Assembly (NCBI GenBank): GCA_023384355.1
Contig: JAHDWL010000007.1
Span: forward strand, 36,791-100,790
Direction of reading: 5' to 3'
Length of the DNA: 64,000 nt
Origin: Anaerolineae bacterium
GTDB taxonomy: Bacteria > Chloroflexota > Anaerolineae > Promineifilales > Promineifilaceae
The notes under the pieces are model-generated. The model was not told the DNA's origin. It ran no database searches and worked only from the letters and a program-made list of their open reading frames with translations. Shown here one piece after another: positions 43,905 to 52,042 of the stretch (positions are counted from its first letter, which is position 1; each line of letters begins with the position of its first letter). A program made the position numbers and the translations under genes.

Positions 43905-43940
43905 TAGAAGGGGGGAAAGGGAGAAGGGGAGAAAGGGTAA
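43905..43940. repeat. Purine-rich 7/8-bp repeats after dgt
   Basis: Degenerate GAAGGGG/GAGAAGG-type units run over about 36 bp, just before the terminator. Register is looser than in the other arrays (7 and 8 bp mixed). A pyrimidine counterpart appears at about 56690-56735 inside the GT-C gene. Confidence 0.5.
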
Positions 43941-43949
43941 ATAAACATT

Positions 43950-43985
43950 AAAGCCCGGCAGTCTGATAGCTGCCGGGCTTTTTTT
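43950..43985 (+). terminator. Strong intrinsic terminator after dgt
   Basis: A perfect 12-bp stem (43950-43961 with 43970-43981, loop TCTGATAG) is followed by seven T. It also stands just beyond the convergent gene's stop at 44031 and could serve both strands. Confidence 0.92.
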
Positions 43986-44030
43986 GTTAAAGGATATGAG
44001 GACGAGATCCTTTAGGGACGGCGCTCGCCG

Positions 44031-45191
44031 CTAGTAGTTCAGTAAATCATCCTCACTGCCGGCCGGGGAAGAGGTGCCGTAGTCGCCTTCCTTGGTCCAG
44101 GCGGACAGCTCGATCGTGAAGCGATCGAAGTAGCTGGCATCGGGCATGTCGCTGTTCTCGCCGTAATCCATTTCGGTGATCTCGGCGTTGATGATCAGGG
44201 TTGCTGTCTCCAGGACGATGGTCTCGTTCTCGCGAGCCAGCACCGGCTCGCCCTTGGGGGCCAGCTTGGCCTTCAGCGCCTCATCGAAGAAGGCGTGATC
44301 GCTCATGATGACCTTGGTGATGGTGCGGATGTCGTTCTTGTCGAAAAGCCACACCTCGAACGCGGTCACATTCTTGGGCGTCGACGCGCCGATGATCTCG
44401 GAGATTCCGACGCCGCACTCGCCCAGGAAATCGCCGCCGGCGTTCTCGATGCTGAACGAGTCATCATAGGTATCGTGGCCGCGGGTGTAGGCGGTGCGGA
44501 AGCGGGCGATGGGCACGGTCAGTGGTTCGGTCGTCGCCGCAGCGGCCGCCGGGGCGGCGCTGGAACGGGCAAACGGCGAACGGCCCGACTTCTGGCTGGT
44601 GGAGCTTTCGCGGTACTCCAGGTCGTCGCCCTCCACGCCTTCAGTCAGCGCGCGGCGACGATTCCAGACGTAGAAGATGGCGACAACGAGCAACAGAAGC
44701 AACAACCCCAGGAGCAGGCCCGGCAGTTTGCTTGAACCACCCTCTTCGGGCAATGTGCCGGGGGCGGCGACCGAAGTCCCGGCGGGCAAGGTGGCGCCGG
44801 CGGGCAAGGTGGCCTGTGCGCCGGGTATTGCCGTCTGGCCGCCTGTTGGGGCAACAGCGCCGCAGCCCACGCCGTTGACGAGCGTCGCCGCCGCCATCAG
44901 CCGCTGCTGGTCGGCCGGATCGGCGGAAGCCTGGGCCAATTCGCAGGCAACCGCGTCGCCGCCCCACCCGTTCAGCGCCTCGATAAGCCTTTGCTGGTTG
45001 TTGTTAAAGGCGTACAGATCGGCCGCGTTGCGGACGTAAATTGTCTGATACTCGGGAAAAAGACCCGATGGGTCAGCGCCGGTATATTCGACCGGGAAAA
45101 GCCCCCAGCCAAGAACTACCAGGCCGATGATGAGACCAGCGATGAATGCTACCAGCGCCGTCAAGCCGGGCCGTCGATTGATGATGTCCAT
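44031..45191 (-). CDS. Hypothetical two-TM membrane protein
   Basis: This 386-aa protein has a first membrane helix at about 13-30, an extracytoplasmic part (about 32-150) with helical residues and two Cys, a Pro/Ala/Thr/Gly-rich linker, a second membrane helix (about 155-175), and then a cytoplasmic C-terminal half (about 220-370). The latter has a beta-rich pattern, FRTAYTRGHDTYDDSFSIE ... GECGVGISEIIG. No family is recognised. Similar two-helix proteins with an acidic C-terminal tail seem to be common in Chloroflexota, but that is memory, not proof. It may be a signalling or envelope protein. Confidence 0.75.
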   Translation of the reverse strand: MDIINRRPGLTALVAFIAGLIIGLVVLGWGLFPVEYTGADPSGLFPEYQTIYVRNAADLYAFNNNQQRLIEALNGWGGDAVACELAQASADPADQQRLMAAATLVNGVGCGAVAPTGGQTAIPGAQATLPAGATLPAGTSVAAPGTLPEEGGSSKLPGLLLGLLLLLLVVAIFYVWNRRRALTEGVEGDDLEYRESSTSQKSGRSPFARSSAAPAAAAATTEPLTVPIARFRTAYTRGHDTYDDSFSIENAGGDFLGECGVGISEIIGASTPKNVTAFEVWLFDKNDIRTITKVIMSDHAFFDEALKAKLAPKGEPVLARENETIVLETATLIINAEITEMDYGENSDMPDASYFDRFTIELSAWTKEGDYGTSSPAGSEDDLLNY

Positions 45192-45627
45192 ATTGTCACC
45201 TACCTGCTTGTATCCTCGCGGATGGATATTTCAAACCCGTATCACCGGCTGTCCGGCGTGCCTGCGCACAGCAACGATTGGGCCATCGCAACTGCCCCAA
45301 CCGTCGACGCGGGTTCCGCTCTTAGGCGACATCCCCTCTTCTGCTGCGAGCATCTTACCATAACTCAACACGTCACACAAGAAAAGAAGGCGCTGTCGGC
45401 TGTTGGTTACGTAAAAATATTGTCCGGCAGTACATCCACCCCGCTTGACTAAGGCGTTATACTATTATCGATGGTCGGATTATCGGCGGAGGCGGCCGCG
45501 CCGTCTCTCTCGATCGCCTGTCCCACTGGTCTATGGCTGAATAACGCATCCCGGAACAATCGATTTATGGTTGAGCGCCGCGATATGGGCGGCTATTGAA
45601 CGAATTCATCAACCCTGAGCCTGACCT
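45192..45627. other. Divergent intergenic region
   Basis: These 435 bp separate two divergent genes and must hold both promoters. The minus promoter candidate is described above. For the plus gene a TTGACT at about 45445 and TATACT at 45458 are too close (7 bp) to be one promoter, so either is only a partial signal. No gene, repeat or strong hairpin is seen. Confidence 0.4.
45352..45380 (-). promoter_or_regulatory. Putative promoter of the two-TM protein gene
   Basis: On the minus strand TTGTGT (complement of 45375-45380), a 17-bp spacer with a TGG extension, and TAAGAT (complement of 45352-45357). This is a moderate match to sigma-70 consensus with an extended -10. It lies about 160 bp before the start at 45191. 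Confidence 0.4.
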
Positions 45628-48534
45628 ATGCCCGCCCCCGACACCTCAGACAGCACTAACGGCGGCAAAACCTACCTACTATCCGGCGACTTTCGCGGCG
45701 CGATAGTCAATATCGAGTCGACGTTCGTCAATTCGGCAACGGCACAGGATATCGAGAAACTGCCGCCGGAAGCCGGCGAACCGCCCTACAAAGGGCTGCA
45801 ACAGTTTGACGAGGCCGACGCTGATCACTTCCTTGGTCGCGAAACCCTGACCGCCACCCTGGTCGGGCGGCTGGGCAGCGGCCGTTTCCTCGCCGTCATC
45901 GGCGCGTCGGGCAGCGGCAAATCCTCAGTCGTTCGCGCCGGGCTGATTCCCGCGCTGCATCGCGGCAAGCCCCTGGCCGATGGCGCGCTGCCGCCGTCCG
46001 GCTCTGACCAATGGCTCATTCGCGTCATGACGCCCACGGCCAACCCGCTCGACGCCCTGGCGGCGGCGCTGCTGCCTGAGGCCGAGCCGGCGGCCATGAC
46101 CGCGCTGCGCGACCAGCTGGTCGCCGGCCCCACTGTCCTGACCGACTCCCTGCCCACCGTCCTGGGCGATCGCACAGGGTTGCTGCTGGTCATCGATCAA
46201 TTCGAAGAGCTGTTCTCTCTCAGCCGCCACGAGGAGGAGCGGCGGGCCTTCATCGACAATCTGGTGACGGCCGCCGCGGGCAACGCCCCCATCACGATCG
46301 TCATCGTCCTGCGCGCCGATTTCTACGACCGGTGCGCCCAATATGAAGGGTTGCGCGAGCTGGTGTCCCGGCAGCAGGAGTATATCGGGGCGATGAGCCG
46401 CGAGGAGTTGTTCCGCGTCATCGTCCTGCCCGCGGCGCGGGATAACTGGAAGATACAGGAAGGGCTGGTCGAGCTAATGCTCGACGACGTGGGCGACGAA
46501 CCGGGCGCGCTGCCGTTGCTCTCCCACGCCCTGCTGGAGACGTGGGAGCGGCGGCGCGGCCGCACGATGACGCTCTCCGGCTATCGGGAATCGGGCGGCG
46601 TGCGCGGCGCCATCGCCAAGACGGCCGAGACGGTCTTTCGCAAGAAGCTGACGCCGGAGCAGCGACCGATCGCCCGCATGATCTTCATGCGCCTGACGGA
46701 ACTGGGCGAGAGCGCCGACGGCGAGACGCCCGACACGCGCCGACGGGCGCTGTTCAGCGAGCTGATCACCCGCTCGACTGACGCCACGATGCTGGAAGCG
46801 GTGCTGAATATCCTGGTCGATTCCCGGCTGGTGATGACCGATCTCATCCCGCCCGGCGAGACAAAAGTCGTCGAAGTCAGCCACGAGGCGCTCATCCGCG
46901 AATGGCCAACCCTGCGCGACTGGCTCAACCAGGATCGCGAGGGGCTCATCCGGCACCGCCAATTGACGGTCGACGTCAACGACTGGCTGAAGCTGAACCG
47001 CGATCCCGGCGCGCTCTATCGCGGCGCGAAGCTGGAGAACGCGCTGACCTGGACGGCTGACCCGCCCGATCCGCTCAGCGTGACCGAAGGGGAATTCGTG
47101 GAGGCCAGCCGCGTCGCGGCCGAGGAGGAGGCACGCCGGGCCGAGCGACTGGCCAAATCGACCCGCAACCAGCGCATACTGGCGGGCGTCGCCGTCGTGC
47201 TGCTGATCGGCGTGATCGCCGCCGTGCTCTACAGCACGGGGGTATTTAACCCGCCGGCGGAGAAGATGAGCGGTGATTTCAAGGTGGCTGTCGCCGAATT
47301 TGCCGTGCTGGATGAAGACGGCAATTTGATCGACGCGGGAGACGGCGGCCGGCGCATCGGCGAGCGCATCGGCATCGATCTGGCCGGCGAATCGTCGCTG
47401 GACCTGAGCGTCTGGTTCGACGGCGAGGCCAGCCCCAACCATGTGCCTGTCGGCGTTGTGGGCGAAGGTATCGCCGGGGCGACCGATCCGGCAACAGTGG
47501 CCGAAAAGATCGGGGCCGACATGATCATCTACGGCACGATGGAGCCGGCGGGCGAATTCGCCAATTTGTCGGCCCACGTCTACGCACCGCCACAATTCGG
47601 CACCGACGTAAGCCGCGTGGCCGGCATCTATGAGCTTGTCAGCGGCATCCCGGTCTTTGACGTCAACGAGCCGGAGACAGAGGTCTGGCTGCGGCTTGAT
47701 CCCTACGCGCGGGCCGCGGCGCGCCTGATGCTCGGCCTGCGACAATCGCTCCTCGGCGATGAGGCGCTCGCGCTGGCCCAATTTGAGCGAGCCGTTGAGA
47801 TTGCGCCCGACATGGATGTCGCCCATTACTTCGCCGGCCAGGCAAACATTTATCTGGCACAGGAAGGGGGCGTGGTCGACGAGGAGCGTCTGGCGGCGGC
47901 CGAAACCGACTTCGCCCAGGCATTGGCGGCGAACCCTGATAACGCTCGCGCGCGGATCGGGGCCGGTAGCGTTCACTATTTGCGAGCGCAGGCGATACTG
48001 GACGAGTCGACGGCCGCGGACTTCACCGGCGACAGTGTGGCTGCCATCGAGGAGGCTATCGCCGAGGCGAACCTGGCGCTGGCGGCATATGAGCCTGTTG
48101 CCGACGGGCCGGAACAGATCGAGACCTACGGTGTGCCCATTGCCAGTCTGGCAAACTATGAGGCGGGCATTGCCCTGCGCCTGCTGGCCGACGCGCAATA
48201 CCGGCTGGGCGCGGTGCCGGAGGTTGAAAAGGCCATCGACGAGGCCATCGCCCGGCTGGAGCCGGTCGTCGCACCGTTGGCCGCCGGCGATTACCATCGC
48301 CAGCTGGTGCAGACTTACCAGGCATTGGGCACAGCCTACGAGTGGCGCGGCTTCCTGATGACCCAACGCGACGACCAGACGGCCGCCGCGACTGCCTATG
48401 AGCGCGCGCTTGACAATTACGAGGCGTGCGTGGCCGTTGGCGAAAAATTTCCCTTCGATCTCTTCATGCAACTTCAAATTATTGGGCCGTTATGTCAATC
48501 ACGCATCGAGGCACTGGCTCAAGGAGAAGGTTGA
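45628..48534 (+). CDS. nSTAND1-type NTPase with transmembrane helix and extracytoplasmic TPR domain
   Basis: This 968-aa protein starts with a short motif GDFRGAIVNIESTFVN (20-35). An nSTAND1 NTPase follows with FLGRE (68-72), Walker A GASGSGKS (92-99) and Walker B LLLVIDQFEELF (about 184-195), a winged-helix part (SHEALIREWPTLRDWL), and a single transmembrane helix (about 514-540). The rest (about 545-968) contains a periplasm-like sensor region and several TPR repeats (ALAQFERAVEIAPDMDVAHY). The NTPase is inside and the sensor outside. It is probably a membrane signalling switch. The lipoprotein gene starts at its stop codon. Confidence 0.88.
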   Translation: MPAPDTSDSTNGGKTYLLSGDFRGAIVNIESTFVNSATAQDIEKLPPEAGEPPYKGLQQFDEADADHFLGRETLTATLVGRLGSGRFLAVIGASGSGKSSVVRAGLIPALHRGKPLADGALPPSGSDQWLIRVMTPTANPLDALAAALLPEAEPAAMTALRDQLVAGPTVLTDSLPTVLGDRTGLLLVIDQFEELFSLSRHEEERRAFIDNLVTAAAGNAPITIVIVLRADFYDRCAQYEGLRELVSRQQEYIGAMSREELFRVIVLPAARDNWKIQEGLVELMLDDVGDEPGALPLLSHALLETWERRRGRTMTLSGYRESGGVRGAIAKTAETVFRKKLTPEQRPIARMIFMRLTELGESADGETPDTRRRALFSELITRSTDATMLEAVLNILVDSRLVMTDLIPPGETKVVEVSHEALIREWPTLRDWLNQDREGLIRHRQLTVDVNDWLKLNRDPGALYRGAKLENALTWTADPPDPLSVTEGEFVEASRVAAEEEARRAERLAKSTRNQRILAGVAVVLLIGVIAAVLYSTGVFNPPAEKMSGDFKVAVAEFAVLDEDGNLIDAGDGGRRIGERIGIDLAGESSLDLSVWFDGEASPNHVPVGVVGEGIAGATDPATVAEKIGADMIIYGTMEPAGEFANLSAHVYAPPQFGTDVSRVAGIYELVSGIPVFDVNEPETEVWLRLDPYARAAARLMLGLRQSLLGDEALALAQFERAVEIAPDMDVAHYFAGQANIYLAQEGGVVDEERLAAAETDFAQALAANPDNARARIGAGSVHYLRAQAILDESTAADFTGDSVAAIEEAIAEANLALAAYEPVADGPEQIETYGVPIASLANYEAGIALRLLADAQYRLGAVPEVEKAIDEAIARLEPVVAPLAAGDYHRQLVQTYQALGTAYEWRGFLMTQRDDQTAAATAYERALDNYEACVAVGEKFPFDLFMQLQIIGPLCQSRIEALAQGEG

Positions 48535-49568
48535 TGAACGCGAAACGATTAATCGCTACGCTGATCCTGTGCGGTGTGGAGGGGATAACGTTGGCTGCTT
48601 GTGGCGGAGGCGGCGGAGAGCCGCCGGCCCAGGCGACGCCGGTCGCTGAAGACCAGATCGCCAATTCAGTGCAACAGACCGTGGCCGCCATCTCAGTAGC
48701 GCAGACGGTGGCAGCGCTGACCAATCCCACGGCGACCGGACCAACGCCGGTGGCCGGCCAGGAGGATTTGCCGCCCGCGGCGACCACGCTGCCCACTTCA
48801 ACCGCCGCCCCCTCCGCCACGATCGAGCCGGTTTCCCAGCCCAGCCCGACGACGGCCGCGCCGTCCTGCACGATTGTCGCCGGCGTCAATCTGCGGTCCG
48901 GGCCGGGCACGGTCTACGAGCCGCCCATCGGCTTTGCGGCCGCAAACACGGCGCTCCGGCCGCTGGCTTTCTCCCCGAACGGTTTTCCGCAAGGCGCGTG
49001 GCTCTTGGTCGAGGTCGTCGGGACGGGTCAGGTGGCGTGGGTCAGCGCCGGGCCGCAATTCGTGAGTTGCAATGTCGACCCGGCTTCGTTGCCCGCGACC
49101 AATATCCCGCCCACACCGCGGCCGCCGGCGACAGCCACGCCCGCGCAGGTGGCCGCACTGCCGCCCGACTTGCGCAACATCAGCGGCGGCGCGGGCTGTC
49201 TTGATGACCCCGACATCGACTCCGATTTTCAGACAGATTCCCGCTTCCTGCTGCGCATCTATGCCCAGTTGTTCGACCCGCCCGAAGGAGAGTCCGGCGA
49301 TGGCGCGGGCATCGACCGGGTGGAATTCTTTGTCCGCGAAAGCGGCTATGCCCACACCGAACGCACCGCCGGATATTGCATCTTCCAGGGCGGCGAGCCG
49401 GCCTGCCGCGACTGGCCGCGCAACGCGCTCGGCCAACTCACCTGGGGCAACGGCGGCCCGGTCGTCGTTGACGGCGACTACAACATCGACGTCAACGTGT
49501 ATCCGAAGGAGGAGACGTTTATTTCGCAATGCAACTGGACGATCTCGCTGACGATCGACATTCCATGA
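48534..49568 (+). CDS. SH3-domain lipoprotein
   Basis: This 344-aa protein has a lipoprotein signal peptide with lipobox LAAC (Cys23), a Pro/Thr/Ala-rich linker (about 75-110), and a bacterial SH3 domain (CTIVAGVNLRSGPGTVYEPP through GQVAWVSAGPQFVSC). A C-terminal beta-domain follows (about 240-344) that includes RIYAQLFDPPEG and VEFFVRESG. SH3 domains of this type bind cell-wall peptides or proteins. AAGGAGAAGG lies just before the ATG, and the start overlaps the stop of the nSTAND1 gene (TGATG). The pair probably works together at the outer face of the membrane. Confidence 0.85.
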   Translation: MNAKRLIATLILCGVEGITLAACGGGGGEPPAQATPVAEDQIANSVQQTVAAISVAQTVAALTNPTATGPTPVAGQEDLPPAATTLPTSTAAPSATIEPVSQPSPTTAAPSCTIVAGVNLRSGPGTVYEPPIGFAAANTALRPLAFSPNGFPQGAWLLVEVVGTGQVAWVSAGPQFVSCNVDPASLPATNIPPTPRPPATATPAQVAALPPDLRNISGGAGCLDDPDIDSDFQTDSRFLLRIYAQLFDPPEGESGDGAGIDRVEFFVRESGYAHTERTAGYCIFQGGEPACRDWPRNALGQLTWGNGGPVVVDGDYNIDVNVYPKEETFISQCNWTISLTIDIP

Positions 49569-49697
49569 CGTGCGGCCGGGGCAGGATCGGGCCTCGCACG
49601 CCCGACGGCCACCCCATCATCAATCTGTGCCGGATTACACCCGAACTACACCATTTCGGATGTATTTATTATTCACCTGCCCAGTCATAATGGTCCC

Positions 49698-50234
49698 ATG
49701 GGGAAAATTAGAAAGCTGCAATTCAATTGGCGTTTGATGCTGGTGCAAGTGGTCGCCAACGCGCTGGCGCTGGGGTTGACGACGCTGATATTGCCGGGAG
49801 TCCGTTTCCAGGCGGAGAGACCGATCGTGGCGTTGCTGGCCAGCGGTTTTATATTTGGTCTCCTCAACGCCTTCATCCGGCCCGTCCTGCAATTCATCAT
49901 GTTTCGCTTTCTGTTCATCACCTTTGGCCTGGTGCTGATCGTCATCAACTTTTTCATGCTCAGAATCCTGGCTCGGTTGACGCCTGGCTGGTTCGACAGC
50001 GACAACATGCTTTGGACGATGGCCGCGGCAGTGCTCGTCGGTCTGTTCGGCGTATTCTTCGAGACGCTGCTGGGGTTGCGGCCGCCGTTGCAGGACGACC
50101 GGCCCGAGGCGCGGTCGACGGGTCGCTGGTTCAGTCTGGGCGGTGCTCCGGCGCGCGCTCCCGCCTTTGAGACAACGCCCCGGGAACCCGATATGCAGGA
50201 AATTGCTCCCAAGAGTCAGGATGAGTCATTATGA
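49698..50234 (+). CDS. Phage-holin-family-IV-like membrane protein
   Basis: This 178-aa protein has four membrane helices in the first 115 residues with the pattern of the mycobacterial 4-TMS phage holin superfamily (DUF360-type): LQFNWRLMLVQVVANALAL, FGLLNAFIRPVLQFIMF and FITFGLVLIVINFFML. It is a common chromosomal membrane protein not necessarily linked to phage. The C-terminal 60 residues are hydrophilic. It overlaps the UbiB-type kinase gene by ATGA, so the two are translationally coupled. Its function is unknown. Confidence 0.85.
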   Translation: MGKIRKLQFNWRLMLVQVVANALALGLTTLILPGVRFQAERPIVALLASGFIFGLLNAFIRPVLQFIMFRFLFITFGLVLIVINFFMLRILARLTPGWFDSDNMLWTMAAAVLVGLFGVFFETLLGLRPPLQDDRPEARSTGRWFSLGGAPARAPAFETTPREPDMQEIAPKSQDESL

Positions 50235-51955
50235 ACCAACGGAGTAGCGGCCTTGATCAGGCGCGGGAGAGCCTGCGCCTGCAACAGATCTATAACACCA
50301 TCTCCAGTTACGGCCTCGATATGGTGATGGACCGGGGGGCGCTGGGCGATTTTCGTCGCCGGATGCAGGAGTTCATCTATCAGCCCGGTGAACCGGTGGA
50401 AATCCTCTCGATTCCCGTCAAAATGCGCCTGATGCTGCAGGAACTTGGCCCGACCTACGTCAAAATGGGGCAAATCATCTCCAGCCGGGCCGAGGTGTTG
50501 CCGCCCGATTGGGCCAGGGAACTGAACAAACTTCAGAGCAACGTGCCGCCTTTTTCATCCGATGAGGTGCGGCAGATCATCATCGAGGAGCTGGGCGATG
50601 CGCCCGAACGCATCTACAAGGAGTTCGATCCGGCGCCGTTTGCCGCCGCCTCCACCGCGCAAGTGCACCACGCCATGCTGGCCGACGGCACGCAGGTGGT
50701 CGTAAAGGTGCAACGGCCGGGCATCCGTAAACAAATGAAGGCCGACATCGGCGTGATGCGCAACCTCTCCGGTGTGCTGGAGCGGCGCTCGCAATACGCC
50801 CGCGATATCGACCTGCCCGGCATGATCCGGGAGTTCGGCGACGGGATCATTCGCGAACTGGATTATGGCGGCGAGCTTTACAACATGAAGCGACTGGCTC
50901 GCAACATGGAAGGGATGCCGGGCGTCACTGTCCCGACAGCCTACCCCCAGTTGAGCACCTCCAAAGTCCTGACCATGGATTTCCTGAAGGGCGTGAAGAT
51001 CAACAACGTCGAAGCCATCGACGCCGCCGGACTGGACAGGTTGGCCATCGGCGAGAACATCCTGCGCGCCCTCATCAAGCAACTGCTCATCGACGGCTTT
51101 TTCCACGCAGACCCGCACCCGGGCAATGTGATCGTCAACCTGGAGACGGGAATCGTCGGGTTCCTCGACATGGGCATGATGGGCGAGATCGGCGTGAATC
51201 ATCGCCTCAACCTGATCAATCTGCTGATGGTGACGCGCCAGAAAGATCCCGCCGGCCTGGCGCGCGCGGTCCGCAGCCTGAGCGTGCCCTTCCGCAAGAA
51301 CGTGGATGATGCGGCGTTCTATAAGGATTTCGAGCGAGTCATCGGCCGGTATATGGACCCCGACACGCCGTCGTCGTTCGGTATGCTCATGAATATCGTC
51401 TTCGACTTGCTGTCCTCCCACGGGCTGCGCCTGGATTCCGATCTGACCCTGGCCATCAAGGCCATGATGCAGGCCGAGGCGATCTATAACGCCCTCTACC
51501 CCGAAGGCGGCGGTCTGGCCGTCATGGGGTTCGAGACGGTCAAGGAACTGGTGTTGCAGGAGACCACAGCCGATAACGTGAAGGACATCCTGACCCGGCA
51601 GGCGTCGATTCTGGCGCAGGACCTCGTCAAGGAGCTGCCGTCACTGGGGACGGCCACGCTGGGCTGGCTGGGAATGTACCGGCGCGGCCGCTTTGAGTTG
51701 CACGTGGATACGTCCGACCTCGCGCGCGAGGTCAACGTTCTTCATCGCATCGCCCAGCAGATTATTCTGGGGATCGTCCTGGTGGGCATGATCGTCGGTT
51801 CGGCCATTGCGGCCAGCTTCTCGACCGTTACCGGCCAGATTGGAAGTGTGCTGGCGCAAGGGGCTCTGTCCATCTTTTATATCTCGGTCATTATTGCCGG
51901 AATCCTGGTGGCAGCGCTCATCTTTAGACTGCTGTTCCCCAAGCGGGATGAGTAG
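50231..51955 (+). CDS. UbiB/ABC1-family atypical kinase
   Basis: This 574-aa protein has the ABC1/ADCK/UbiB kinase-like core: KMGQIISSRAEVLPPDW (KxGQ), FAAASTAQVHHA (Ala-rich loop), VVVKVQRPG, ADPHPGN (catalytic loop) and LDMGMMG (metal site). Two C-terminal membrane helices (about 510-570) anchor it. UbiB proteins support isoprenoid lipid and quinone biosynthesis or lipid transport through an unconventional ATPase activity. Its location near, but not within, a mevalonate block is suggestive only. It is coupled to the upstream holin-like gene. Confidence 0.92.
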   Translation: MNQRSSGLDQARESLRLQQIYNTISSYGLDMVMDRGALGDFRRRMQEFIYQPGEPVEILSIPVKMRLMLQELGPTYVKMGQIISSRAEVLPPDWARELNKLQSNVPPFSSDEVRQIIIEELGDAPERIYKEFDPAPFAAASTAQVHHAMLADGTQVVVKVQRPGIRKQMKADIGVMRNLSGVLERRSQYARDIDLPGMIREFGDGIIRELDYGGELYNMKRLARNMEGMPGVTVPTAYPQLSTSKVLTMDFLKGVKINNVEAIDAAGLDRLAIGENILRALIKQLLIDGFFHADPHPGNVIVNLETGIVGFLDMGMMGEIGVNHRLNLINLLMVTRQKDPAGLARAVRSLSVPFRKNVDDAAFYKDFERVIGRYMDPDTPSSFGMLMNIVFDLLSSHGLRLDSDLTLAIKAMMQAEAIYNALYPEGGGLAVMGFETVKELVLQETTADNVKDILTRQASILAQDLVKELPSLGTATLGWLGMYRRGRFELHVDTSDLAREVNVLHRIAQQIILGIVLVGMIVGSAIAASFSTVTGQIGSVLAQGALSIFYISVIIAGILVAALIFRLLFPKRDE

Positions 51956-52042
51956 GCCGGCAGTGTGGTTCGCATCAATTATCGACCATTTGAGCTAGTT
52001 TTCTCTCGTTAATTTTCATCATATGGGGTACGATCGTGACTA

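Noticed and set aside
45440..45465. Plus-strand promoter for the nSTAND1 gene (TTGACT and TATACT)
   Set aside because: The two elements are only 7 bp apart and cannot form one sigma-70 promoter.
46474..48477. 667-codon minus-strand frame opposite the nSTAND1 gene
   Set aside because: Antisense shadow of the STAND/TPR gene; composition is typical of antisense high-GC frames and there is no domain.
49698..50234. Prophage lysis gene because of the holin-like family
   Set aside because: No phage structural, integrase or lysin gene is near and the gene is coupled to a UbiB-type kinase; the family is a common chromosomal membrane protein.
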